Assembly: GCA_963836195.1 (NCBI GenBank)
Contig: CAWIIX010000019.1
Span: forward strand, 62,001 to 126,000
Reading direction: 5' to 3'
Length of the DNA: 64,000 nt
From: Trebonia sp963836195
GTDB taxonomy: Bacteria > Actinomycetota > Actinomycetes > Streptosporangiales > Streptosporangiaceae
Below the pieces are notes generated by a model. The model ran no database searches. It saw nothing but the letters and a program-made list of their open reading frames with translations, and was not told the origin of the DNA. How positions within the stretch are numbered: position 1 is the stretch's first letter; each line of letters begins with the position of its first letter. Below, one piece after another: positions 53,434-62,286 of this stretch. Position numbers and translations under genes: made by a program.

Positions 53434-55074
53434 TTACTCGACCGGGATCTCCTTGTTGATCAGCGACAGGTCGATCCCCTGGCGGCCCCGGATGTAGCGC
53501 GCGACCAGGTAGATGACCAGCGCCAGGACGTACATGGCGCCCATGTAGATCAGCGAGTCGTTGTTGTTGACGCCGTAGGCGTTATTGGACAGCCACTCGT
53601 AGAGGCAGTACCCGAGGAGCCCGATCGTGATCACGCCCGCCGCGGGGATGACCGGCACGCCAAGCAGCTTCAGCCGGGAGGCGGGGGAGGCGGCCCAGAG
53701 GTCCGGCTTGCGCCACGGCAGGATCACCACCGCGATGGCGCTGAACAGGTACGTCACCGCGATGACGAGGGTCGCGTCGAGCGTGTAGGTGTGGAAGTTG
53801 GAGTTGTAGGAGTACAGCGCGCCGAGCCCGACCGCCGGCAGCAGCATCAGCACCAGCGACCAGACCGGCACCCGGCGTTTCTCCGACACCTGGGCCGCGC
53901 CGTCGGGCAGGATGCGGTCGAACGCGGCCGCGAAGATCACCCGGGTCGACGACAGGAACAGCGTCCCCACCCAGGCGAAGAACCACAGGCTCATCAGCAG
54001 GATCAGCACGACCGAGACCACGTTGTTGTGCAGCAGCCAGCTGGCCAGCAGCACCGGGTACGGGAAGATCGGCAGTGCGTGCGCGGACGGCAGCCCGTAG
54101 GCCGAGTCGATCCAGAGCGCGTTGGCGCTCTGGTAGAAGTTGAACCCGAACTCCTTGGCGAACACCACCAGCAGCACGACCGAGAGCAGCACGGTGGTCC
54201 ACAGACCGAGGAACATGCCGCTGAACACGCGCTTGAAGTCGCTCGCGCCGCGGATCTCGCCGTACAGGGTGGTGCCCCAGTTCGGCCACAGCAGGTAGAA
54301 CATCAGCATCGGCACCAGCAGCATCGACTGGCTGAACGCCCCGGCCACGCCGAATGGCGGCGGGGTGTAGCCGATGGTCGTGGAGCCAGCGTCGGCGAGC
54401 GTGCCCGCGTAGGCGTTCTTCATCCCGAACAGCTTCGCCGTCTCGGAGTTGTAGGCCGAGATGAAGTCATTGCGGTTGTAGGCGAGCAGCAGGATCACGA
54501 CGATCGCGACGCCGAGCAGGCCGCCGTAGAAGCACCACTTCTGCACCTTGGCGTACCCGGACATGCCGAGCGAGACCAGCAGGCCCGCTAGCCCGATCGT
54601 GATCAGCGTGACCACGAAGGTCCCGGTGTGGGTGCCGAACCAGGCCGCGCCGGACGGATCGTTGAACGACACCCAGAGCGGCTGGAAGAACTCCTCCGAC
54701 AGCACCGAGCCGTAGATCGGCGCCCACAGCCAGAGGATGAACCACCAGCCGGTGGCGGCCATCACGAAGCCGATCCCGCTGCCGAGGATGCGGGACTGCC
54801 AGACGTAGTCGCCGCCCGCCCGCGGGATCGTGACCACGAGCCCGCTGTACGCGAGCACCAGGAACGACACCCACACGGCGGAAATGAGCACCGCCGTGAG
54901 CAGCTGCCCGGCCGGGAACGCGTCCTGGTAGGCGAACTCGACCAGACCGAGGGTGATCACGTTGGTGGACAAGCATGCGTAGATCATCGAGTCGCGGACG
55001 GACCAGCCGCGCACCAGCCCAGTGGCCTTCCGCAGGAATAGGGTGGGTCTCTCGTCGCCGACTTCGGTAGCCAT
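53434..55074 (-). CDS. APC-superfamily amino acid permease
   Basis: A 546-residue transporter with about twelve to fourteen helices. The first has SVRDSMIYACLSTNVITLGLVEFAYQ, followed by AYSGLVVTIPRAGGDYVWQSRILGSGIGFVMAATGWW, the APC hallmark (GGDYVW). LFLSSTRVIFAAAFDRILPDG and AVTYLFSAIAVVILPWRKPDLW follow later. GAGGAGGGAC precedes ATG 55074; a nine-residue extension to 55101 is possible. It is last in a minus-strand run behind the phosphoesterase and NTase-like genes, with a 114-bp gap. The substrate (amino acid, polyamine or similar) is unknown. Confidence 0.88.
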   Translation of the reverse strand: MATEVGDERPTLFLRKATGLVRGWSVRDSMIYACLSTNVITLGLVEFAYQDAFPAGQLLTAVLISAVWVSFLVLAYSGLVVTIPRAGGDYVWQSRILGSGIGFVMAATGWWFILWLWAPIYGSVLSEEFFQPLWVSFNDPSGAAWFGTHTGTFVVTLITIGLAGLLVSLGMSGYAKVQKWCFYGGLLGVAIVVILLLAYNRNDFISAYNSETAKLFGMKNAYAGTLADAGSTTIGYTPPPFGVAGAFSQSMLLVPMLMFYLLWPNWGTTLYGEIRGASDFKRVFSGMFLGLWTTVLLSVVLLVVFAKEFGFNFYQSANALWIDSAYGLPSAHALPIFPYPVLLASWLLHNNVVSVVLILLMSLWFFAWVGTLFLSSTRVIFAAAFDRILPDGAAQVSEKRRVPVWSLVLMLLPAVGLGALYSYNSNFHTYTLDATLVIAVTYLFSAIAVVILPWRKPDLWAASPASRLKLLGVPVIPAAGVITIGLLGYCLYEWLSNNAYGVNNNDSLIYMGAMYVLALVIYLVARYIRGRQGIDLSLINKEIPVE

Positions 55075-55188
55075 GAAGTCCCTCCTCAGGGAACGGCCCA
55101 ATCCTCGTTATTCACCATTCGAACTGTCTGACGAATTGACGGCTAAATAGACATACGTGCCGATATGTATCGCCAGCACCATAACAGC

Positions 55189-56133
55189 TCAGCCATTCAC
55201 AAGGACATACTTAACTTTGCCGTTTTTTGGGTTCATATCGATCAGGGCCGCCTGCAGAACGCCATCTCCGTACGAGCTGCCCGGGTTGACGGTGAGGGTC
55301 CGGCCGAGCTTGGCCACGCCGCGGCTCTCGTGAATGTGCCCGTGCACCGAGAGCATCGGCTGATAGCGCAGGATCGACTCCCGGACCGCGGTCGAGCCGA
55401 CCGGCTCGAGCACCGCCCCGCCGTGCTTGGGGCGCATGCTGGCGTCAAGCGCGGGCGCCTCGTCGAGGCCGGTGCCATAGGGCGGAGCGTGGAAGTTGAA
55501 GATCGTCCGGTCCATGTTCACGCCCGGGACCTGGCCGACGATCGCGTCGATCTTGGCCGCGAGCTGGTCCTCGGGCGCCTCGCGGTGGGTGTCCCACGGG
55601 GTCGGGTTGGTCCAGCCCATCGAGACCATGGTGAACCCGCCGAGGTCGATCACCTTGCCCTCGGCGAACGTGACCGACGGCGCCGCCTCCAGGATCGGGT
55701 CGATCTCGAAGATGTCGTCGTTGCCGCCGTTGAGCACGCACGGGATCGCCCCGCCGCGGAGCTTGCCGTCGGCCATGTCCAGCCACCGGTCGAGCGAGCG
55801 GGTCATCTCCGCGTTGAACCGCTGGGTGATCCCGCCCTCGCCGGAAGCGCTCAGCTCGTCGAGCTCGTCCCTGGTCACGATCGCCGGGTAGGAGCCACGG
55901 TCGCGCAGCTGCCGCTCGGCCGCGAGCAGCTCCTCCCTGGTCTCCAGGCGGCGCCGCTCGCCCCTGATCGTGACCTCCCAGTAGCCCGGGTAGGCGATGA
56001 TCGGGACCATGACCTTGCCGGTGACGTCGCCCCCGAGCACCACCAGGTCGGCCTTGTAGAACGCGGCGGCGTTGAGGAACTTCCGCCAGCAGATCTCTGA
56101 CCCGTGAATGTCGGTTGCGAAGAACATCTTCAT
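55189..56133 (-). CDS. Calcineurin-like metallophosphoesterase
   Basis: A 314-residue metallophosphoesterase. The dinuclear metal-site motifs are FFATDIHG (DxH), LVVLGGDVTGK (GD), LNGGNDDIFE (GNxD, here GGNDD), NFHAPPYGT and SVHGHIHESRGV (GHxH). It ends NPGSSYGDGVLQAALIDMN. Family members split phosphodiesters or phosphomonoesters; the substrate here cannot be predicted. It lies 36 bp downstream of the NTase-like gene, so the two are co-transcribed. That suggests a nucleotide-based or phosphate-transfer chemistry, an inference. Confidence 0.9.
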   Translation of the reverse strand: MKMFFATDIHGSEICWRKFLNAAAFYKADLVVLGGDVTGKVMVPIIAYPGYWEVTIRGERRRLETREELLAAERQLRDRGSYPAIVTRDELDELSASGEGGITQRFNAEMTRSLDRWLDMADGKLRGGAIPCVLNGGNDDIFEIDPILEAAPSVTFAEGKVIDLGGFTMVSMGWTNPTPWDTHREAPEDQLAAKIDAIVGQVPGVNMDRTIFNFHAPPYGTGLDEAPALDASMRPKHGGAVLEPVGSTAVRESILRYQPMLSVHGHIHESRGVAKLGRTLTVNPGSSYGDGVLQAALIDMNPKNGKVKYVLVNG

Positions 56134-56169
56134 CTGGGATGTCGCTTTCCTCGGGGGTGAGCTGCAAGC

Positions 56170-56922
56170 TCAGTGCGCTACCTCTTCCGGCAGCTCGTAC
56201 CAGCGGACGCGGTCGCCGACGTTGGCCCGCAGCTTCCACTTCATCGACTTGGGCGCGGCCGCGGCCGCGTCAAGCAGCCGCGTCGCCTGGGTGAGGGGGT
56301 CGTAGCGGGCGTCGCCCGGCACCAGGGCCGGGTTCTCCGCCAGCAGCGCGGGCAGCTTCTCGAGGCTGCCGGTGCTGGTCCGCCACCAGCCCCAGTCGGC
56401 CCCGACCACCTCCTGGAAGCGGGCGACGTCGATGAACGGCCCCGAGGCGCTGTCGCCGACCGGCAGGCCGGCCAGCAGGTGGGTGATGTCGTGCACGTCC
56501 TTGGCGTTGAGCTCGAAGATCTGCAGCTTGGACAGGAGCAGGTCGGCCGGGTCGAGGGTGAGCGAGGAGTTGCCGAGCGAGGACCGGAAGTCGAGCGTGT
56601 GGCACATGACGAGCCGGTCGACCATGACGTCGATGGGCCGCCCGGACGGCGCGATGAAGTACATCTGCCGGTCCCCGTTGAGGTTGTTGAACATCTTGTC
56701 GGGGACGCAGCCGCTCTGCTCCAGGTGGGCCGCGATGTCCCGTCGGCGCTTGCCCGGGCAGGCCAGGTCCATGTCCTGGCCGGCCCGGAGCCGGGGCGGG
56801 AAGTCCGGGCAGAGCACGCGGACCCCGAGCCCGCCGAGCAGCCGCAGCTTCAGGCCGGCGGCGACGGCCCCCTCCACGAGCATGACTGCCTCGGGCAGCG
56901 GGTCATCTTCTGGCGAAGACAT
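56170..56922 (-). CDS. Nucleotidyltransferase-fold (AbiEii-like) protein
   Basis: A 250-residue protein. LRLLGGLGVRVLCPDFPPRLRAGQDMDLACPG resembles the GG...DxD core of AbiEii/polymerase-beta-like nucleotidyltransferases. RPIDVMVDRLVMCHTLDFRSSL supplies the third acidic strand, and TLDPADLLLSKLQIFELNAKDVHDITHLL matches the AbiEii helical part. It is therefore a putative NTase; activity and substrate are unknown. A tRNA- or small-molecule-modifying role is possible. It heads a minus-strand unit with the metallophosphoesterase and APC permease. No antitoxin-like partner is seen, so a toxin role is doubtful. Confidence 0.68.
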   Translation of the reverse strand: MSSPEDDPLPEAVMLVEGAVAAGLKLRLLGGLGVRVLCPDFPPRLRAGQDMDLACPGKRRRDIAAHLEQSGCVPDKMFNNLNGDRQMYFIAPSGRPIDVMVDRLVMCHTLDFRSSLGNSSLTLDPADLLLSKLQIFELNAKDVHDITHLLAGLPVGDSASGPFIDVARFQEVVGADWGWWRTSTGSLEKLPALLAENPALVPGDARYDPLTQATRLLDAAAAAPKSMKWKLRANVGDRVRWYELPEEVAH

Positions 56923-57120
56923 GCGTGCTATCTCCTGTTAAGCCGTCGTGGATTAGTACCGATGATGGGGAGATGCCCCGCGAACTGTCCAGACATTCAC
57001 CGGTATAGACCAGATTGGTTCCATCATGTGGGCGCGGCCGCCAGCCCACATGCACGCTGGCCAACGCGCCTCTCGCGTCCCGCCCGCCGCACTTCCCCGG
57101 GTGGCCGGGGGCGCCCCGGC

Positions 57121-58809
57121 CTATCCCGCCGCCTCGTCCGGATTGTGGCGGTAAAAGCTGATTTGCTGGGGCGGAAGGGGCGTGTTGCCGGCGATCAGAT
57201 CCGCCGCCTTTTCCGCGATCATCATCACCGGGGCGTAGATATTGCCGTTGGTCACATAGGGCATGACCGACGCGTCGACCACGCGCAGCCCGTCGACCCC
57301 GTGCACCCGCAGCGACCCCGGGTCGGTGACCGCCAGCGGCCCGGTCCCCATCGCGCAGGTGCAGGACGGGTGGAGCGCGGTCTCCGCGTCCCGCGCGACC
57401 CACTCGAGCACCGACGACTCGGACGAAACCGAGGGTCCGGGCGACAGCTCGCCCGCGTTGAACTCGTCGAACGCGGGCTGGTTGAGTATCCGCCGCGCGA
57501 TCGCGATCGCCTCGGTCCACTCCTGCCGGTCGGTCGGCGTGGACAGGTAGTTGAACCGCAGCGCCGGGTGCTGGAACGGGCTGGTCGACTTGATCTTCAC
57601 CGACCCGCGCGAGTCCGAGTACATCGGCCCGATGTGCACCTGGTAGCCGTGTCCGCCGGCTGGCGCCGACCCGTCGTAGCGGATCGCGATCGGCAGGAAG
57701 TGGAACATCAGGTTCGGGTACCCGACGACGTCGTTCGACCGCGCGAACCCGCCCGCCTCGAAGTGGTTGGTGGCGCCGGGGCCCGACCGCGTCAGCGCCC
57801 ACCGCAGCGCCACCCCCGGCCGGTTCCGCCACTTCAGCGCGGGCGCGACCGAGACCGGCTGCTTGGACCCGTACTGGATGTACACCTCGAGGTGGTCCTG
57901 CAGGTTCTCGCCGACCCCGGGCAGGTCCGCCACCACGTCGATGCCCAGCCCGGCCAGCTCGGCCGGGTTGCCCACCCCGGACAGCTGCAGCAGCTGCGGC
58001 GACCCGAACGCCCCCGAGCACACGATCACCTCGCCGCCGTACGCGCGCCGGGGCGCCGCCCCCACCCCACCCCGCAGCACGAACTCGACCCCGGTGGCGC
58101 GCGTCCCCGAGAACAGGATCCTGGTCGTGTGCGCCATCGTCACGACCTTCAGGTTCGGCCGTGACATGGCCGGGTGCAGGTAGGCCCGCGCGGCCGACAG
58201 CCGCCGCCCGCGCGAGATGTTCCGGTCGAAGGCGGCGAACCCCTCCTGCCGGTAGCCGTTCACGTCGGAAGTCAGCGCATACCCGGCCTCCTGAACGGCC
58301 GCGAAGAACGCGCCGAACAGCGGGTTGGTGGCCGGCCCGCGCTCGAGCGTCAGCGGCCCGTCGTGGCCGCGGAACGGCTCGTCTTCCGTCCCCGGCACGG
58401 CCGCCAGGCAGTTCTCCATCCGCTTGAAGTACGGCAGGCAGTGCGCGTAGTCCCACGACGACAGGCCGGGGTCGGCCCCCCAGCGCTCGTAGTCGAGCGG
58501 GTTGCCGCGCTGGAAGATCATCCCGTTGATGGACGAGGACCCGCCGAGGACCTTGCCCCGCGCGTGGTAGATCCGCCGCCCGCCCAGGAACGGCTCCGGC
58601 TCGCTCTCGTACTTCCAGTCGTAGAACTGCGAGCCGATCGGGAACGTGAGCGCGGCCGGCATGTGGATGAACGGGTCCCAGATGAAGTCGGGCCGTCCGG
58701 CCTCGAGGACGAGCACCCGGGTGGTCGCGTCGGCCGACAGCCGCGCGGCGAGCGCGCTGCCGGCCGAGCCGCCACCGACGATGATGTAGTCGAACTGCGC
58801 TGGTGCCAT
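57121..58809 (-). CDS. GMC-family oxidoreductase (choline dehydrogenase-like)
   Basis: A 562-residue FAD enzyme. The ADP-binding motif is YIIVGGGSAGSALAARLSAD, then LEAGRPDF. GMC signature 1 is HARGKVLGGSSSINGMIFQRGNP and signature 2 is GAFGSPQLLQLSGVGNPAEL. The active-site His is in LHPSCTCAMG and the Asn region is YVTNGNIYAPVMMIAEKAADL. AGAGGGGCGAC precedes ATG 58809. The length and the GMC signatures fit BetA-type or related alcohol oxidases. It lies 198 bp upstream of the NTase-like gene. The alcohol substrate is not given by context; no betaine aldehyde dehydrogenase is nearby. Confidence 0.9.
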   Translation of the reverse strand: MAPAQFDYIIVGGGSAGSALAARLSADATTRVLVLEAGRPDFIWDPFIHMPAALTFPIGSQFYDWKYESEPEPFLGGRRIYHARGKVLGGSSSINGMIFQRGNPLDYERWGADPGLSSWDYAHCLPYFKRMENCLAAVPGTEDEPFRGHDGPLTLERGPATNPLFGAFFAAVQEAGYALTSDVNGYRQEGFAAFDRNISRGRRLSAARAYLHPAMSRPNLKVVTMAHTTRILFSGTRATGVEFVLRGGVGAAPRRAYGGEVIVCSGAFGSPQLLQLSGVGNPAELAGLGIDVVADLPGVGENLQDHLEVYIQYGSKQPVSVAPALKWRNRPGVALRWALTRSGPGATNHFEAGGFARSNDVVGYPNLMFHFLPIAIRYDGSAPAGGHGYQVHIGPMYSDSRGSVKIKSTSPFQHPALRFNYLSTPTDRQEWTEAIAIARRILNQPAFDEFNAGELSPGPSVSSESSVLEWVARDAETALHPSCTCAMGTGPLAVTDPGSLRVHGVDGLRVVDASVMPYVTNGNIYAPVMMIAEKAADLIAGNTPLPPQQISFYRHNPDEAAG

Positions 58810-58865
58810 GTCGCCCCTCTGTCTAATTCTGGCCATGCTGGTAACTCGTGCGGGCCGGGTCGCCG

Positions 58866-61331
58866 TCACCGGGTGGCGGCCTGCAGGTGCTCCCTGACCG
58901 TGCTCGTCATCGCGTGGTCGGGGCCCAGGTGGCGCTCGCAGTCGGCCAGGGTGCGGCGCAGGATCTTGACCGCGTCCGTCAGCCGCCCCGCCTCGGAGTA
59001 CGCCACCGCCAGGTTGTACCTGGTGGTCAGCGCCTCGACGTCGCCCGGGCCGAGCACCCGGTCGCCGTCGGCGACCGCCCGCTCGAAGGCGTCGACGGCG
59101 TCCCGCATCCGCCGCGCCTGCTGGTAGGCGGCGGCGAGGATGGCGCGGGCGGCGATGGTGTCGCGATGGTCGGCGCCCTCGATCCGCTCCCGGTCGGCCA
59201 CCACCCGCTCGTAGTGCGGCAGCGCGTCCTTCAGCCGCCCGGCCGTCCGGTAGGCGAAGGCGAGGCTGCCGCGGGCGCTGATCGTGTCGGCATGGTCCTC
59301 GCCGAGCGCCCGCGACCGGTCGGCCAGCACCCGCTCGTAGGCGGCGATCGCCTCCTTGTTCTTCCCGCCGAGCCGGTAGGCGTTCGCGAGCTGCGCCCGC
59401 ACCGCCACCGTGTCCGGGTGCTCGGCCCCGAGCGCCCGCTCGCGGTCGGCCAGCGCGCGCTGGCAGGCGGCGATCGCCTCCCGGTGCTGGCCCGCCGCCG
59501 CGTAGGCGGCGGCCAGGCCGGCCCCCGCCGCCAGCGTGTCCGGGTGCAGCGGGCCCAGGGCCTGGGCGGCGTCGGACCGGGTCTGCTCGTAGAGACTGAT
59601 GCTGTCGCCGGACCGTCCGGCCGCCGAGTACGCGGCCGCGAGCTGCGCCCGCACCGCCAGCGTCTCCCGGTGCGCCCGGCCGAACATCCGCTCGCGCGAC
59701 CCCAGCGCCGACTCGTACAGCGCGATGGCCTCGGCCGTCCGCCCGGCCGCCTCGAGCGAGCGGGCCGCGTTGACCCGCGCGGTCACCGTCTCCGGGTGCT
59801 CGGGCCCCAGCGTCCGCTCGCGGTCGGCCAGCGCCGCCTCGGCCGACGCGAGCGCCTCGGCCAGGCCGGCCGCTGCGCGTAGGCGTCGGCCAGCCGGCCG
59901 CGGGCGAACAGCGACTGCGCGTGCCCCGGTCCGAGCAGCTGGCCGGAGGCGGTCGACATCGCCTGCCAGTAGCGGATCGCGGCGTCCGCCAGCACCGGCG
60001 CCTCGAGCAGCGACATCCCCGCCCGGACGAGCGCCGGATGGGCCTCCGGCTTCCACAGCAGGTCGCCCGCGAACGCGTGCAGGGCGGCGGTGCAGTCCCG
60101 CAGCGCCTGGCCGAGGTCGGCCGACGCCCGCGCTGGCGGGCCACGCCTCGGCCAGCGCGGTCGCGGCCGCCTGCACCACCTGGTCGACGCTGGCGGGCGT
60201 CAGGTAGGCGCGGACGCAGGAGCGGACGCTGGAGTGCAGCCAGACCGTGCGCGCGGGGCTGGTCGCGCCGACCGACAGCAGCCCGAGCCGTTCGAGGGCG
60301 TCGTAGGCGGTCATGACCAGGTTCTGCTCGGCCGGGCCGGCGTCGGGCTGGCCGGTGATGTACCCGCAGGCGGCCGGGGAGGTCAGCACCGCCGCCGGGA
60401 TGCCGCTGGTGTCGAGCATGGACGCGAACGCGAGGGCGGGCCAGGCCAGGCCGGCGGCAACTCGTGCGCGTACTCCACCGCGAGCGACCAGGTGGCGAGC
60501 AGCGACCGCGGGCAGCCGTCGACGGCGGCGGCCGCGTTGGTCCGCAGCCGCTGCGCGAGCTCGGCCCGGTACTCCCGGCAGGTGCCCTCGGCCACGATGA
60601 CCACGCCCGCCGCCTGCGCCATCGCCAGCGGCAGCCCCTCGATGTCCTCGGCCAGGTCGAGCGCCTCGATCCGCTGGTCGGGGAAGCTGACCAGCCGGGT
60701 GTTGAGGTAGCCGACCGCCTCGCGGCGGCTGAAGCCGGTGACGCCGCAGGCGGTCCGCCGGGCGCCGGGATCGGCCAGTTCCTGCCCGCGCAGCCGGCTG
60801 GTGACCACGACCTGGCCGCCGGCCCCGCGGCCACAGCCCGTCGAGGTCGGCGGGCGACGTCACCCCGTCGAGCACGACCGCCCAGCGGCGCTGGGTGCGG
60901 CGCAGCCAGTCGAGGAACCGCTGCGCGCCGGCGTCGGCCGTCTCGCCGGCCGCAGCCCCGGCCCCGGCGGCGCCCCCGCCCTCGGCCAGGTTGAGGTCGG
61001 CGGCGGCGCGGGCGTAGCCGGCCACGATCGCGGTCCGATTGCCGGCCGCCACCCAGACCAGCAGGTCGACCGCCCGGGTGGACCACATCTGGTGCGCGAA
61101 GCCGACCGCGAGCTGGGTCTTCCCGGTTCCGCCGGCCGCCTCGGCCGCCCCGCGGGCCGCCCTGGGGCCGTCGTCGGGGTCGCCGGCCTGCGGCGGGACG
61201 AGCAGGATGGTCTCGCCCGGGCGGAGCCCGTCGGCCAGCCGGAACCCGGTCTCCTGGCGCGAGGTGAAGCCGACCGCGAGCGGCGGCACCGGCCCGGACA
61301 GGACCGGCGCGGTCGTGGGCTGCGCGGCCAT
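58866..61331 (-). CDS. NTPase-TPR protein with kinesin-light-chain-like repeats (four frameshifts)
   Basis: About 820 residues. After MAAQPTTAPVLSGPV comes a P-loop GGTGKTQLAVGFAHQMW and DLLVWVAAGNR (NB-ARC/STAND-like), WAVVLDGVT (Walker B), then GFSRREAVGYLNTRL and GLPLAMAQAAGVV. The C-terminal 350 residues are about seven 42-residue TPRs of the LGPEHPETV...A...L type. The frame changes near 60835, 60455, 60135 and 59875, returning each time to a family-like frame. Four separate one-base steps in one gene strongly suggest assembly errors. GGGGGAGGGAC precedes ATG 61331. Such STAND proteins sense signals and assemble; the partner is unknown. Confidence 0.75.
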   Translation of the reverse strand: MAAQPTTAPVLSGPVPPLAVGFTSRQETGFRLADGLRPGETILLVPPQAGDPDDGPRAARGAAEAAGGTGKTQLAVGFAHQMWSTRAVDLLVWVAAGNRTAIVAGYARAAADLNLAEGGGAAGAGAAAGETADAGAQRFLDWLRRTQRRWAVVLDGVTSPADLDGLWPRGRRPGRGHQPAARAGTGRSRRPADRLRRHRLQPPRGGRLPQHPAGQLPRPADRGARPGRGHRGAAAGDGAGGGRGHRGRGHLPGVPGRARAAAADQRGRRRRRLPAVAARHLVARGGVRARVAAGLAWPALAFASMLDTSGIPAAVLTSPAACGYITGQPDAGPAEQNLVMTAYDALERLGLLSVGATSPARTVWLHSSVRSCVRAYLTPASVDQVVQAAATALAEAWPASAGVGRPRPGAAGLHRRPARVRGRPAVEAGGPSGARPGGDVAARGAGAGGRRDPLLAGDVDRLRPAARTGARAVAVRPRPAGRRLRAAAGLAEALASAEAALADRERTLGPEHPETVTARVNAARSLEAAGRTAEAIALYESALGSRERMFGRAHRETLAVRAQLAAAYSAAGRSGDSISLYEQTRSDAAQALGPLHPDTLAAGAGLAAAYAAAGQHREAIAACQRALADRERALGAEHPDTVAVRAQLANAYRLGGKNKEAIAAYERVLADRSRALGEDHADTISARGSLAFAYRTAGRLKDALPHYERVVADRERIEGADHRDTIAARAILAAAYQQARRMRDAVDAFERAVADGDRVLGPGDVEALTTRYNLAVAYSEAGRLTDAVKILRRTLADCERHLGPDHAMTSTVREHLQAATR

Positions 61332-61497
61332 GGCGCTGTCCCTCCCCCTGCGCGAAGCGACGTCGGGGGCATCTTATTGAGGTAATACCTCCGTAAGTTG
61401 AAGAAATAGCACGAGAAGCCGCATTTTTGGCGAGAAAGAAACTGATCAGCTGACGAGCTCGGCATCTATTTTCACACCAGACTCGTGTGCCACATTT

Positions 61498-62286
61498 TCA
61501 CCAACCGCCCGGTCGCCGGCGCGGGCTCAGGCTCGCCCGCAGCGCCGGATGGTCCGCCACGACCGTGGCCGATCCGGGTGCCACCTCGGTGAAGCCCCCG
61601 TCGGTGACGACCGGCAATCCGCTCGCAAGCAGTTCCTTCCACTGGCTGGCTCCGGCCGTTCGCACCCGAAGATCAAATTCAACATCCTTCCATTTCGAAC
61701 GGACCGTCGGTTCCAGCTCCCACCACGCGAGCTGCGCACCGTGGCCGACCTGGGCCATGGCCTTCCCGGTCGACATCGGCAGCTCCGGGTTCAGCCACAG
61801 CACCGGCACCCCGTCCGGGACCTCCGCCGGCGGCGCCGGGTCGGCGAAGTCGGTACCGGAAACCTGCAGCCGCGCGAGATCGGCGGGCCAGTCGTCCACC
61901 GGCACCGGCGGGTACACCCGCACCTCGGCCGTTCCCTGCCGCACGGTAATCCCCGGCAGCGCGCGCGCCCGCTCCCAGGCCGCTCCCCGGGCCCGGCGCA
62001 CCACCTTGCGGATCCGCGCGTCCTCCCAGGCGCGCTCGACCGCCGTCCACTCCCCGTCCGCCCCGTCGACCCCGGTCACCCGCGGATCGGACAGGAACTC
62101 AAGCACCGCGCGAGCCGCCCCCTCAAGCGCATCGGTCCTGGTCGGCGGGTTCTCGCGCTCCACCCGCACGACCAACGGGAGCGCGAACTGCGGCCCCTCA
62201 TCCCGGACCGCCGCCTGCATCGGCGCCGCGCTCCCGGTTCCCGGCTCCCGACCCTCACCCTGGCTCTGGTTTTGACGTCCGTCCAT
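61498..62286 (-). CDS. PTH2-domain protein (peptidyl-tRNA hydrolase-like)
   Basis: A 262-residue protein. The last ~110 residues hold the PTH2 core: VLWLNPELPMSTGKAMAQVGHGAQLAWWEL (MSxGKxxAQxxH signature) and ATVVADHPAL at the end. The N-terminal ~150 residues (FALPLVVRVERENPPTRTDALEGAARAVLEFL and RAWEDARIRKVVRRARGAAW) form a domain I do not recognise. Genuine Pth2 recycles peptidyl-tRNA; whether this actinobacterial form does is unproven. Its ATG overlaps the upstream TauE/SafE stop, so translation is coupled. Confidence 0.75.
   Translation of the reverse strand: MDGRQNQSQGEGREPGTGSAAPMQAAVRDEGPQFALPLVVRVERENPPTRTDALEGAARAVLEFLSDPRVTGVDGADGEWTAVERAWEDARIRKVVRRARGAAWERARALPGITVRQGTAEVRVYPPVPVDDWPADLARLQVSGTDFADPAPPAEVPDGVPVLWLNPELPMSTGKAMAQVGHGAQLAWWELEPTVRSKWKDVEFDLRVRTAGASQWKELLASGLPVVTDGGFTEVAPGSATVVADHPALRASLSPRRRPGGW

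Noticed and set aside
56170..56922. AbiEii toxin of a toxin-antitoxin pair
   Set aside because: No antitoxin gene adjoins it; the neighbours are metabolic.
57121..61086. A single 1321-residue minus-strand open frame spanning the GMC and TPR genes
   Set aside because: Only its last part (from 58809) is GMC-like; the upstream part is an Arg/Gly-rich shadow of the TPR gene in another frame.
61693..61706. Sixth copy of the motif (CGAACGGACC)
   Set aside because: It lies in the PTH2-domain coding region, as part of TVRSKW, with no tail.
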